DNA of 64,000 nucleotides from Roridomyces roridus. Taxonomy: Eukaryota; Basidiomycota; Agaricomycetes; Agaricales; Mycenaceae. The notes below the pieces were generated by a model that worked only from the letters and a program-made list of their open reading frames with translations, did not search any database and was not told the origin of the DNA. Location: assembly GCA_029378245.1 (NCBI GenBank), contig JARKIF010000011.1, positions 868,001 to 932,000 on the forward strand, read 5' to 3'. Numbering within the stretch: the stretch's first letter is position 1; the number at the start of each line of letters is the position of its first letter. Of the stretch, positions 11,291 to 22,567 are shown piece after piece. The translations under genes were made by a program, and so were the position numbers.

Positions 11291-11554
11291 GCCAAGCAGA
11301 TATTGGACAAGCGTGAAGAAGCGCGGAATGTACAGACAGAGAGTGGTGGTTTGAGACAAAAGGTGTTTGATGGCTTCGGCAATCAATCATTGCTCACTCT
11401 TTTGTCACTCTTCTTTAAGATCTCACACTTGAAAAGAGAGCTCACGGAGAGGCTAACGAACCGGTGAATTTTTATCGTTGTCCTTCAAGCAACCTCCAAG
11501 CCGTATGTTCCTCAGAGTCACTTGACCCGCAGCTGGAAAAAGGAAGAGATACCC

Positions 11555-11640
11555 CCATCACTTATGCCGCACCCGGGAATCGAACCCTGTCAGGTGAGTT
11601 GCTGAGCACCGATCCAGAAGTGTTGAACCTTGATATGTAG
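11555..11640 (-). other. tRNA-like sequence with A- and B-box but no anticodon arm
   Basis: The minus strand reads GGTGCTCAGCAACTCACC, then AGGGTTCGATTCCCGGG and TGCGGCA. The B-box/T-arm pairs well. The A-box-like block is only about 20 nt upstream, leaving no room for a normal anticodon arm. Likely a tRNA relic or SINE head. A similar unit lies about 200 bp away. Confidence 0.35.
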
Positions 11641-11754
11641 CAAAGCTGAGATGCCAGGTGTAACCAGCGGGGTATGTTGTTCAAATTGGCATGTAAGGCC
11701 TTTACTGTGTTCCCTTGCGTTCGCAACAGGGAAAAAGATAGGAAAGAGCCAGGA

Positions 11755-11835
11755 AATGCAGCGCCAGGGAGTCGAACCCTGCCAGCTAGTCGCTGAGCTT
11801 GGACATGAAATTCTGATTGTAAGATACTACATTGC
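11755..11835 (-). other. Second tRNA-like sequence, same type
   Basis: The minus strand reads AGCTCAGCGACTAGCTGG then CAGGGTTCGACTCCCTG, a perfect 5-bp T-arm. The end GCGCTGCA can pair partly with TGTAGTAT about 75 nt upstream. It begins just past the GH35 stop codon, on the same strand. Confidence 0.35.
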
Positions 11836-14800
11836 CCTCCCCTCGCCCTTCCAAGGCGGGTTATCCGTATACACCGGCCCCAACGCACTGTCAAATATCC
11901 CATCGACGATCAACTGCAGCCTCGGAGACACACGCTCATCTTGCATCGCCCACAACGCTACCGCCACCGTGCTACACATATATTCATTCGTCAGAATATC
12001 GAAAAGGGGAGAGAGGGACTGCCGCACTTTTCTCCACGATAATCCAAGATACCCGGTGGTACAGGGAACTTTGCTTGGGGACTAAGAAACGAGTCCAATC
12101 AACTTGAAGAACCCAGACCCGGAAGACAGTCGGCACTCACCCCAAATTCCCCACCCGCTTCCCCATCATCCACCCATTTACAAACAACAACGCGCGATAA
12201 GGCGCACCAAGCGGATCCTCAAACCTAAACGCCATATGCACGTCGAGGTACTCCTCCACATTCAATGTGAAGGTCGTCACGAAGAACCCAACGCCCGCCC
12301 GCGAATCCACAAGTCCCTCAGACAAGTCGCGCTGCTCCCAAGAGGAGGTGTCGAACCCCGGGAGATGCCATCCGCGGCGTTCACCAAAGAGACCGCCTTC
12401 GTTGAATATTCCGCGCGTTTTGTCGGGGAATCTTAACAGTATCGCATGGGACAACGAAGAGGGAGTGGAAGAAGGAAACTCACCCCATATAACCACCAAC
12501 CTTTCCTTGTACCTTCCAATCCTCAAACTCGCCACCCTCCAGGGCAAAACCGCGTACGCCACGAGGGTTTTTCGACGTATCTGCGTCGTCTAGATCCCGC
12601 GCGCATCAATCTCGGCAGAACCAACAGCCAATAGAATACTCACCGCCCTCCGTCTCGTTGAGCCCCATGTTATCTTGTACTATAGTGATGACGTTATCCC
12701 CAGGTCTCAGCGCTCCCTCAGGGAACATGAATTTATCATCCGTTTCCTCGATGATATTCATATTGTTTGTCGAGCTGAGGGAAATCTTGATGAGATTGCC
12801 GGGAGAAGAAACAGAAGAATAGAGAGTAACACTCACTTGCCATACGACGTGTTCAAAAAGACATCATTCAGCCAGACACTCGCAGCGAATGCTGACAAGT
12901 CTTCAGCAAACTCCCTGTACTTGACAAAGTTCACGCACCTTGCCCTCCATTGATCGACAGATTTACACTCTTCTCCGCTCCAGTAGCGTTAAAATGCCCC
13001 CGCCAAAGGACCACGTTCTCGCAGCTGTACTTCATCAGCGGAAACTTCAGAAAGAACGAATCGCAAACGCACAATCCGTAGTCGCACCCATAAAGCACCC
13101 GCCCATCCCCATACCACATCTTCTCCGGAACATTCGTCTCTGTACGATCCGCAACAACCCACCCCGCATCGTCGAAATCCTCCATAATCTCGGGGAGGCT
13201 GTCACGATACCGCCACCCCTCCAACGCCGGCACATCAACTGCAACCAAAGCTGCCCGAGGCGCCAGTTCAATCTCAAAGACCCCCGTAGCCACAGAGCTC
13301 GCAGCGAGGTCCGACCCACCCAAGTCCTCGCCATTCCACGTCACACTCCTCACACTCGGCGGCAACACCAACGTCAGCCTCACCGCCTCCTTCAAATCAC
13401 CACTCAACGCCAGCCTCTTTCCACCCTCCTCCAACTCCGCATCCCGAACGAGATACGGCCCGCCCACGAGCACACTCTCATTCGTCCCAATACCCCAAAA
13501 CGCCCCGAACGGCCCATCGGAAGCGAGAGCAGGCGCCCAAAACGTCGCAGCCGTCTTGGAATCCGCAAACAACACAAGCTGCGTGTCAGAATCGTACACT
13601 GACACGAGACCGTCGATGCCAGGTAGGAAATGCACCACCGTCCCCATGCCTACGGTGGCTCGCCGCAGAAGGGAATCCTGATGACTCTGCAGCCATGGAT
13701 TAGGCGTCCCGGAAAACTCCATCGCGACCTCGTGATGCTGCGTAGCGTCTCCGTGCAAGAGGATGATGTCCCGCCCACCGATGACCCCCGCGAACGCAAT
13801 GGACGCCGTGGTCCACGCCATCCGCGAGTGGGCACCGAACTTGTAATCCGTGACGATAACTTTGGATTGCCGACCGCCGAGAGTGATGCCTGGAGCTATG
13901 ACTGGGAGCGTGACCTCACCCGACTCGGTGTCAAGAGCGGGGATGGTGAGTTTGAAGGAGACGGTTGCCCTGCGTCCGCTGATAAGCTTAGTGGATAGAA
14001 GAGTGGAGAACGAACGTGGACGTCGAGTCGTTCTGACGTGCAATGTAGAATTGCGTTCCCTCGTCCGGATTGCGTAGAAGGGTGACGAAGACGTCCTTGT
14101 TGGAATTGACGACGGATGCCCAAGCCGGGTCGCTCAATGAGTCCGCGACCCAATCGGTTTTGTAGAACACCGGCGATGAGCGGATGAAGAGGCCTTGTAA
14201 CTTGAGCTCGTCGTATTTCGAAGTGAGCGCGCGCGATTCAGTGAGCTGGGGATGTATCAGTATCGAGGTCTAAGAGCGTGGATACCAGACCGCACCGGGG
14301 CGCCGTAGTCGTAGGAAGTGTAAACCTATTCATGAATGTCACAACTAAATTCCAAGAGAGACCGGTGGAACGCACCCCGCTACCCAAACCAATCAGTCTC
14401 ATAGAACACAAGGCAAGAAAAGCATCACGTACGGAAACGGCAACGCACCCCACGACGTCCCTCTGCGCAAATCAGCTGTGAGAAACAAGCGTCCAACGCT
14501 GACGCACCCATAAAACATATAATAATTGATCATCTTCGCATTACTCGCCCACAGCTGCAAATTGAATACAGATTGAAAGTCGGGCCCGGTCAGCTCGGCG
14601 CACATCTCATACCCTATTCAAAATTAATCAAAGCGAAGATAGGGCGGGAGATTGCGAACCGGGCGCTGTAGGTCCCCACGCGTCGAACGAGCCTGCTTGG
14701 AATTCTGGCGGGGTTCTTAGCGAATCAAAGCTCATTGACGCTGAGGGCACGCACCGGGAATGTACCATGGCTGAGAAGGGTTTACGCGCATGTGGTAATC

Positions 14801-15938
14801 ATGGTATGTTGTGTAAACCGAGCGCCAGACATCTGGGTGCGAGCAGTCGAAACGTTGGGGGTAAGAATCCAAGCTAGCGTCGTCTCAGTCATGCGATTAT
14901 CTCCAATGCAGGATCCTACCCGTAGAGATCAACAGCACCCTGAGCGAAGCTTGTCGATGCAAGGCAATAATTCAAATCGTACGACTCACCGTCCCATTGA
15001 TAAAATTCTCGCCCTGATTGGGGTCATTGTACGTCAGCGGGACGACAATCCCAGCCTCGCGGAACGCCTTCATGAGCTCCTCGTAATACTCCCCGTGCCC
15101 CTCAACGCGCTGCGTATACTCATTATCGATCTGCACCGCAATAACCGGCCCACCGCGATGAATCTGGTACGGAGCAGTCTCCTCGGCGATAGCCTTGACA
15201 TACTGCTGCCACGACGCAGTCCAGTCCGAGTCGTTGGTTCGCAGACGCCCCGAAACCTCGGTGGTAATCCAATGCGCGATCCCGCCCGCTGACGTCTCGG
15301 CGTTGATGTACGGTCCTAAAGTCCTTATCGTTAGCCGACGGTATGGGGATGCGGAATTTCATTTTCTCCACTTACCAGGCCGCACGACGACCCAAAGGCC
15401 AGCAGCCATCGCTGCCTCGTACAACGGTTTGAGCGCACGGAACCCGTCGAAATCGACCACACCGGGAGCGGGGTTCTGCAGACCCATGTGGGTGTAGATG
15501 CTGATCGCATTGAGGCCGGCGGCCTTGGCTTTCTCCAGGATGTCAGGCCAGAGGGAGGGGACTGGAAGACGCCAGGTGTGGAATTCCCCCGAACTGGGTT
15601 TGAGACAATGAGAGATGGATTGAGTGAGGGGACGATGACGCACTGGAGGAAAACGCGCTGGCCTTTGAGGATCAGGCTGTAGCTGTCGAATTGGACGTCG
15701 GGGGTCATTTCATTTGAAAGAGAGACGTGAGATTCAGAGGGCGCATCCCGGAAGAGCTAGCAGAGGTCTCAGAAACGCGTGGATGTGGATGTGGGTACGA
15801 AATGGGTCGGACCTTGTAGGTGAGGTGGAGGATGAAGAAGGCCAAAAGAGCACTGGCTATTAGCTTCCGTAGAAGGGAGATCCTTGGCTTGTGCGGTTGA
15901 GGCTCTCCGCCGAGCAGCAAGCCTTTCTCGTCCGTCAT
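11827..15938 (-). CDS. GH35 beta-galactosidase, membrane-anchored
   Basis: Hydrolyses terminal beta-D-galactosides. The ATG at 15938 starts MTDEKGLLLGG, followed by a hydrophobic segment LLRKLIASALLAFFILHL (about residues 23-41). That is a signal anchor rather than a cleavable signal, so a type II membrane or secretory location is likely. Later exons give WPDILEKAKAAGLNAISIYT, PYINAETSAGGIAHWIT and GGPVIAVQIDNEYTQ (acid/base Glu in NEY; usual consensus ENEY). PWYIPEFQAGSFDAWG follows, with the nucleophile Glu in PEF. The downstream beta-galactosidase beta-sandwich domains are present through GWMMGKRVGNLG and VALWAMQDERVSPRLQL, ending at 11827. I count at least nine short introns and roughly 1,000 residues, as expected. 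No frame damage seen. Confidence 0.9.
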
Positions 15939-16213
15939 GGTGTTGTGGTCAAGATCAAGCAGTGTTTGATGGCCGGCGTTGTTTTGCCGATCAATTGGTC
16001 ATCATAGTCACGTGTTTGTGTTCCCTTGAACATCTGGAACACCGAAGAGTCTACTTCAATTCCTTGATTCTGGGATCAAGACCGTCGTTGTGCAACTGGT
16101 ATACAAGAATCAGTCACTATCCTCAAGAAAAACCGCTCAGCCCAACGGGCTCCCGATACTACACAGCCCAAAACAAACTCTCCGGTCCTCTTGCCATGCA
16201 CGTAGCAGAATGG
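15939..16213. other. Intergenic, 5' flank of GH35 gene
   Basis: About 275 bp separate the GH35 start codon from the pseudogene tail at 16214. It should hold the GH35 promoter; I see no clear TATA box or repeat. Confidence 0.5.
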
Positions 16214-16860
16214 CTACACGTAGGAAATAATATGTAGGTAAAGTTTCAGATCACGGCGGTGCATCAGGTAAAGGACACCCAGCCTGTCATCCAGTGCGCA
16301 TGTATCGCCGCGAAAAGCTGCTCTATAACAGATCTCGTTCGACACTGGAACCGGATGGAGATCAACTCGAGGATTAGGGCGTAGTGCAGCAGCCCGAAGC
16401 CACTTGGATGACTCCAGATCAGTGCAGAGGACTGGTGAGATCCCGGCGAAATCCACCGGATGTACTGGGAATAGGTGTAATAACAGGAAGGGGTGCCGAT
16501 GCTGAGGACAGGAGAGTCCCATTCTGCGGGGAGAAATTCCACTTCGTGCCCGTCTAAGAGTCGTGTCCTCAGCACGCCATCTGTAGGAAATTGGATGTCG
16601 GAAAGCGACGGAGGGAGAGTGAGGGCCTCGCCGTTGCCGGGATTTGGGATATCCGCAGTCGTGACTGGGTATGAGGGCCGGGTGGTTATTGGGGTATGTA
16701 AAAGTTGCAGGATATCTTGGCTGAACCATGAAACCAAGCACATATCCTCATCAATTGCACAGCTGAAGATGCTGTTGTTTGGATCGAAGACTGCGCTATG
16801 CAATCCGAGTCTCAACTCACGAAGCTCTCCGTCGACAGCCGATGACGGTTCCGTTCCGTT
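16214..16860 (-). pseudogene. F-box-like family pseudogene, 3' half only
   Basis: Minus-strand sequence matches the C-terminal half of the family at 47144-48637. Shared blocks are FSCAIDEDMCLVSWFSQDI, RPSYPVTTADIPNPGNGEA, FLPAEWDSPVLSIGTP and CALDDRLGVLYL, ending LHIISYV and a stop at 16214. A frame change near 16390 separates SIRFQ from PNPRVDL. The N-terminal F-box half is missing. Upstream (from about 16861) the sequence changes to a dispersed repeat, so the gene was truncated there. Confidence 0.7.
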
Positions 16861-17166
16861 GGCAGCTCGGCAACCTCGGCTCACCTCTTCCGCGCATCTG
16901 CAGGTGACAGTTCCGTTGATGCTTGCAGCTTGCTGCCCACGGTCACCCACCACCTCGCACCCGGGCCACCTCGCACCACCTCGCACCACCTCGCACCAGT
17001 GACCCACGGATCAAGCCAAGATCAAGCCCTGTGCATTTCCACCACCCAAACAAACGACAAAACATCCTTGTCCATCATTAATTCCCCTTGTGACCTCCCG
17101 GCCCTCCTTGGGCCCTCCCCATAGACTCGGATTGCCATGCGAAAGCAATGGCCCTTAAAAGCAGGT
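16861..17166 (+). repeat. Dispersed repeat family, 3' truncated copy
   Basis: It shares TGACAGTTCCGTTGA and the 3' block AGACTCGGATTGCCATGCG..AAGCAATGGCCC..AAAGCAGGT with 38331-38855 and 61114-61781. A short minisatellite of CACCTCGCAC units (16945-17000) lies inside. It separates the F-box-like pseudogene from its lost 5' half. Confidence 0.55.
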
Positions 17167-17214
17167 AACCAACTGACATGGGGCTTCGCGACGATGTCGG
17201 TTTTGGGTATGTAG

Positions 17215-17559
17215 TAATGATGGCCACGGGTAACCCGTGAGGTGCCGAGGACCTACCCGTACCCGTACCCGTGGTCGCGGGTACGGGTACCCGTCGGCTA
17301 GGCACGGGTGGCTGATCGCCGGTGTGCCGTGACTTCTGGTGGTTGCTGGCACCGCTCTTTGGCGTTCAAAATGCAAAGTAAGGGTAAATTTGAATTAATT
17401 GCCTCGCTTTCAGCTCTCACAGGCGTCACTTGCAGATGCCAGAGACCCACGGGTCGGCCACGGGTCAGCCCACGGGTCCGAGTCGCTGACCCGTACCCGT
17501 ACCCGCCGTGACCCGTACCCGTGACCCGTCGCGGGTCACCGCACCCGTGGCCATCACTA
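17215..17559. mobile_element. hAT-type MITE, 345 bp
   Basis: The ends TAATGATGGCCACGGGT and its inverted partner (TAGTGATGGCCACGGGT on the other strand) fit the hAT YARNG terminus. Perfect 8-bp duplications GTATGTAG flank it (17207-17214, 17560-17567). Both arms carry runs of the hexamer GGGTAC/ACCCGT in inverted orientation. No coding capacity. Confidence 0.88.
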
Positions 17560-17689
17560 GTATGTAGTCATTTCCTTCGCCTGGCAGTGTGGACAGTATC
17601 TAGTGTGGGTAGCACAATTCGAGCTTCAAAGACTTCATAAGTAAGTATTAAGTAGCGGCAAGGATTCCAGAGAGGAGGCCAAGAGGAGG

Positions 17690-18590
17690 CCCGGAATCTG
17701 GATGCTGCCGACGGCATGCATCTGGAAAGCACTTTGGTCTCTGTAAAACTCCCAGTTCTACGGTAGTCTACGGTAGAAATCCTGGGTCAGCGTAGTATGG
17801 CGCGTAGGCTGGTATTCGGGTAGGCGCGTAGAAGGCGCCCATTAAGTGAAGAAGAACACGCAGAAGGTCTTGCCGAGACGGTGCCGGTACGCAGCCGCGG
17901 CGCCCGCTGTTAGATTCACCATTGTCACCAACAACACCGGACAGCCGGCGCCCTGATGTATAAAACCATGGCTGGCATCTTTCGCCTTCACTTCTTTCTT
18001 GCTTCTTTCCTTCCCCCATCTCCTCCCTGATGCTGGTTCTCCTACGCTCCTCATATCTCAATACTTTTTCCCAGTCCTCGCAGTCAAGATTCAAACCTCC
18101 GAGTCGCCGGCGCACTGGCAGGACCACCCCCACGCAACTTGGCTCTAGCTGTTGCTCGCTCCCTGGTGTCTTCCTTCAGAATCCTACCTCTTGGCTTCTG
18201 GCAATTTGTCCGCGCGCTGCTCATTCTGCGTCATGTTTTTCCTGCCTTCACATTGTCAGTACACTGTAAATATGTCTGGCCGTTGCATGTGTAATCAATA
18301 GTCGTGCCCCGTGAAATTTCGATATTGTTTTTTTCTTCTTCTTCCCTATGATCTCGATGAAAACGAAATTACACTCGGTTGGAACGGTGCCGTTAGCTGT
18401 GGTTTTCAACTGACGTGGCTCGGCTTTGCTCGCATACAGCTAAGCGGGGCTCATACGCGCTCTACCCGAGTTTACTGTAGACTACAGTAGAACTGACCTT
18501 GTGAAGTAAAGCCCAACCTCATACCCGCCTACCCGGCATACCCGGCCTACATAGACCTATGTACAGTGCCCGGGTTTTCCAGATGCGGGG
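17690..18590. repeat. Inverted-repeat unit with promoter-like core, unclassified
   Basis: The left arm CAGTTCTACGGTAGTCTACGG (17753 on) has an inverted counterpart ending near 18504. Further out, GCATCTGGAAAGCACT (about 17720) has a loose inverted partner near 18570-18585. The core has a TATA-like TATAAAA (17959-17965) followed by a CT-rich tract, as in a promoter or LTR. Frames inside are short and unrecognised. No convincing target duplication was found. Confidence 0.4.
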
Positions 18591-18694
18591 ATCACAGTAC
18601 GCGGCTGACAGAATTACGGGCGACGTTCGGTTCCTTAGCGGGAGGGTTGACCGATGGCATTCTTGTTGCATTCTTGCCGGATTCTCGCAGAGAA

Positions 18695-18750
18695 TATAGT
18701 ATGCCCCAGCGGATTCGAACTTCTGCCATTCTCGGCGACCGCGATGTGGA
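18695..18750 (-). other. tRNA 3'-half-like sequence
   Basis: The minus strand contains GAGAATGGCAGAAGTTCGAATCC.. (B-box GTTCGAATCC) followed by GCTGGGGCA, as at the 3' end of a tRNA. No matching 5' acceptor strand or D-arm lies upstream, so it is a truncated relic rather than a gene. Confidence 0.35.
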
Positions 18751-18881
18751 ATAAATGATACGCCAACCCTTGAATTGAATATATTCGACCAAGTATCCCT
18801 TCCAGCTAGAAGGGTGACATTATTATATTCAATTGAATAGATTCAAAATATATTTTCCCGTATCGTATTTCTGGCCAGCAC

Positions 18882-19306
18882 CAAGGGGGCACCGGGATCG
18901 AAATTTCGTACCGGGGGAGGGGGGGGGGGGGGGGTCCCGAGAGGGCTCGAAAAAAATTTCTATATGTATATTAGTAAATGTGCATATTGGACACTCTTGA
19001 TTGAAATTTCCAAATCGGGACTGATATATTACATAATACAGCTGCCAGTCTCATCGACTCTCACAAGACATTGCCACAGACAACAAGTGTATCATTGCTC
19101 AAGTACACATGAGATGGGTGGGGTCCTCTAATAAGTTTGTAATACATATTTTTCCTATGGTTGGGAGCCGCGGATTACTCGGACCGCCGGTAAATCACAT
19201 GATCGTGGGAATGATCTGCCTTATATAGGAGGGGAGGGGTCCAGCCAGGGTCGAAAAAAAAACTTTTCGACCCTATATCCGAAATTCCGATCCCGATGCC
19301 CCCTTG
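18882..19306. mobile_element. hAT-type MITE, 425 bp
   Basis: The inverted ends CAAGGGGGCAYCGGGATCG are flanked by the perfect 8-bp duplication GCCAGCAC (18874-18881, 19307-19314). The terminus fits the hAT YARNG pattern. It contains a G-run of about 17 (18917-18933) where assembly may be unreliable. Its right duplication ends one base before the Harbinger target duplication begins. Confidence 0.87.
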
Positions 19307-19561
19307 GCCAGCACTATTAGGTGCGTTCAAAGTTAAATTTTGACCCGGTGTGCAACGGGTTGTGCACCGGGTTTTTGTTTTTCTCAACGACTGTCGCACC
19401 AGGTTTTTCACATGGTGCATTCAAACATGAAACCCGTTGTGATCGTTGCTGATCATTTGATTTATTTGATCCCACCAGCTCGGGAGTGATGCGTCGAGTA
19501 CCGCCTGTATTACGTATACACCTTCCTCTTTTGCCGCTGCCCTGTCCTTTGCACCGCGTCC

Positions 19562-21233
19562 ATGGTGCGAGCCAACACGCGCGTTGCACGTGCTCGGGCG
19601 CTGATGAAGGCCACCACCGGCTATTTACGTCTTCAAGCACGTCGGCGGCGGAAGGATGGCAAGCATCTCGCGGCGCTACAACGGCAGGGCTGTCGTCAAA
19701 GCACCATCCGCAAGCTCACGCTGCTTTCTGCTGGCATCCTTCCACGACCCCGACACCCTCCTCGCGTCCATGATCTCGACCTCTCGGACCGTGATTCCGA
19801 TTCGGATACGGACCCGAATACCAGCTCGGGCTCGGACAGTGACTCCGCCTCGTTGGAGAGCGAGGGTACGAGCCAGCGTAGGCGTTCCAGGCGCCGTCTT
19901 CCTCCCCACCAACCTTTCAACGTCGCTGCATGGGCCCGAGCGCAGCATGACGAGATGTACACGACTCGTTATCAAAACCCTCGCCGACGGCTCCCTCGAC
20001 CACCGGGTACTCTCCACACCGCGCTTACGATGTGGAAGAACGCGGAGTACGCAGAGCTGTTTCGCCGGGAATTTCGTGTCTGGCCTGAGACGTTTGACGC
20101 CCTCGTCTCCAAAATACAAGATCATCCCGTTTTCGGTAACAACTCCAACAACGCGCAAGCACCCGTTCCGATCCAGCTCGCCGTCGCCCTGTACCGTTTT
20201 GGCCACTATGGAAACGCTGCGTCGCAGCTGTCCATCAGCTATTGGGCGGGGGTTTCTCTTGGCAGCGTCCCACTTTACACGGCTCGCGTGATGACGGCGA
20301 TACTGGGTGTGGGGCTGCTGAAGGAGTATGTGAGGATGCCAAACGAGGAGGAGAAGGAGAAGGCAAAGGCAGCCGTCATCCGTATGTCGGGCTGCAAGGA
20401 GTGGGGTGGTGGGTGGTGTATGGTCGATGGGACACTCATTCCGATCTATGCCCGACCCAATTGGTACGGCGTCAGTTACTTCGATCGCAAGATGAACTAC
20501 TCGATGTCTCTTCAGGTGAGTAATACCGGTCTCAGTCCCTACCCGCTGACATTGTAAGAAGGTCGTCAATACGCCGGACATGCGTATCATCGACATCGGC
20601 TACGGGAATGTCGGCAGTACCCACGACTCGTTGGCATGGAAGACCTGCCGTCTCTACCAGGAGCAGGAGACTCTGCTGGGGCCCGGAGAGCATCTTTGGG
20701 CTGATGCTGGCTTTGCTGTGAGATCTCCCTTCGTCCGGATCACTTGACCCACTCATTTGTCTCGCAGCTTTCACACCGCGTCGTTATCCCGTTCAAAAGC
20801 CCGGAGCGCGAGGAGCCTGACAACACCACCTTCAATAACCATCTCTCCTTCGTCCGCGTCAAGTGCGAGCACACGATCGGCTACGTCAAGGGTCGCTTCA
20901 GTTCTCTCAAGGGTATCCGGGTCATGATCGGAGACAAGGATGATCACAAGTTCGCAACCCAGTGGAGTCGCCGTCCACGCATTCGCAATGAATCACGAAG
21001 CCAAGATGCGTGCCGCCGCTGGTGAAGACGACGATGATGCCGTGATGCGAGATCCTTTTGTGCGCGAGGGGATGGAGGATGCGGGAGAGCACCAGCAGCT
21101 GCGGGAGGATACCAACGTTTACACTAACCAGGACCGCCTCGAGGCTGGTAAGGCAAAGCGTCGGTATCTTCGTGATGTGCTGCTCCAGACTTTACGTGAT
21201 CGCATGGCTCGTAGAACTGATCAAATCGAATAA
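19562..21233 (+). pseudogene. PIF/Harbinger transposase (DDE_Tnp_4 type), one frame break
   Basis: The ATG at 19562 opens a basic N-terminus (MVRANTRVARARALMKATTG), an Asp/Ser-rich linker and helical domains. The catalytic core follows: WCMVDGTLIPIYARPNWYG (first Asp), GPGEHLWADAGFA (second Asp), and FVRVKCEHTIGYVKGRFSSL (Glu). Two short introns interrupt it (GTGAGTAATACC near 20515, GTGAGATCTCCC near 20719). At about 20966 one extra base shifts FATQW out of frame with VAVHAFAMNHEAK, the expected continuation, which runs to a stop at 21233. The frameshift could be a real mutation or an assembly error. Apart from it all core motifs are present. Confidence 0.8.
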
Positions 21234-21304
21234 ATTTTATCTATCTACCTGCTATCTACGCCGAAAACTATCTAAGTATCATTTTGAAATCAAGAGAGAG
21301 TAGA

Positions 21305-22567
21305 CTACGATGGAGGTGGTAGGTAAAGGCCCAAGTCCATACCACTAAGCCCGAACGATGTGCCGTACATCTCATTCACCGCCGCATCCCCGTACTTCTC
21401 TCGCGCCTCGAGGAGCTGCATCTTGCGCTTGAACTCGTCATTCTCCGACTTGCGTTGCTCCCGCACCAACGCCGCCTGAGCCTTGGGACCGAGAACATGG
21501 CGGGAGTGCACCTCGTCAGCCTGGGCACGCGCTCGCTCAGCGTCGATGTCCTTCAAGGCCACATCGAGCCGCTTGTGCTGAGTGCGCTCCTCTGCGTTGG
21601 CGAGCTCGACGAGGTCAGAAGCGTATTTGGACTTCTTGGCGGCAGGCTTGACGTCGGCCTTGGGCTTCGTGTCGGCGTCCGCGTCAGCATCAGCGTCATC
21701 GTCGAGGACGATGGTGGAGGACGCATGCGACCCGCGGCGTTTGCGCTTCTTGGCATCGTCCGAGTCGTCGTCATCGTCGTTGATGCCAGCGTTGCCAAGG
21801 CCATCCTCGTCGTCGACAAGGCCGTCGCCGTCAACGGAGCTGCCGTTCCCAGTCGAGTTGCCGAGGGTGGTATAGGGAGGAGGGGCAGAGAAGCCGGCGA
21901 CGTGGGTGATATCGTCAGACTCGGTGTTTCCGAGACTGACGGGCTCCCAGTTGGGGCGGTCGCTGAGGAGGGCGGTCATCCGGAAGTAGTAAGGGAACTC
22001 GGCGAGCACGCCGCCTAGGTGGGCCTCGTCAGCGTCAGTAGTCAAGAAAAGGGTACAGCGACGCACCCCAGGCCGAACGGCGTTCGTCGTCGTGGGGCAA
22101 CTGATCGAGCTCGTCCTGCGTCATCTCGTTGCCGCTCCTGGTTCCCTCCATGCGCTTCTTGTGCTTCTGGGTCTCCTTGGTGAGCCTCAGATAAACGTCA
22201 GGTGCGAAGAACGATAGTAGCGCCGCACTCACCAAACGAGCAGGTTCTTGACCTTGCTCCAGACAGCCTCGCGATCCCCCTTCGGTCCTGTCGCCAGAGC
22301 CTTGAAGTACTCGGGGAAGCGTTTACTCCAGACAGCCTCGGCACACTTGTAGTACGCCTCTGCCTTCTTCATACCGCCGCCGTTCAGGGAAGACTCATTC
22401 TGACCGCACGAGGGGAAGAGGGCGTTGGTAAGAGCCGGACTGTCTTCGATGGCGGTGATGACGGCCTTGACATCCTTCTCGCCCCTCTCCTTGTCCTTGA
22501 AGCTGAGAGAGATGTGGTGAGCGTGAGCAGAGAGTGATACATATCGCACTTACGGGTTGTCGCCGGG
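21305..22567 (-). pseudogene. Harbinger accessory protein gene, 3' part
   Basis: This continues the gene started at 33147. Right after the insertion point it reads the end of PGDNP, then an intron GTAAGTGCG.. to FKDKERGEKDVKAVITAI. Further exons give KKAEAYYKCAEAVWSKRFP, DREAVWSKVKNLLVW, RLTKETQKHKKRMEGT, FPYYFRMTALLSDRPNWEP, an Asp-rich stretch with an NLS-like KKRKRRG, and a Glu/Lys/Gln-rich C-terminal helix ending LGLYLPPPS. It lies convergently with the transposase (about 70 bp between stops). By analogy with Harbinger Myb-like partners it may bind DNA or help nuclear import; that is inference. Confidence 0.65.

Noticed and set aside
11555..11835. Functional tRNA genes
   Set aside because: Only the T-arm folds properly; the anticodon arm is absent and acceptor pairing is poor.
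16941..17000. CRISPR-like array
   Set aside because: The CACCTCGCAC units are contiguous with no spacers, and the genome is fungal; it is a minisatellite.
18909..18933. Long G-run as a functional quadruplex
   Set aside because: A homopolymer inside a MITE is prone to sequencing error, and nothing else supports a function.
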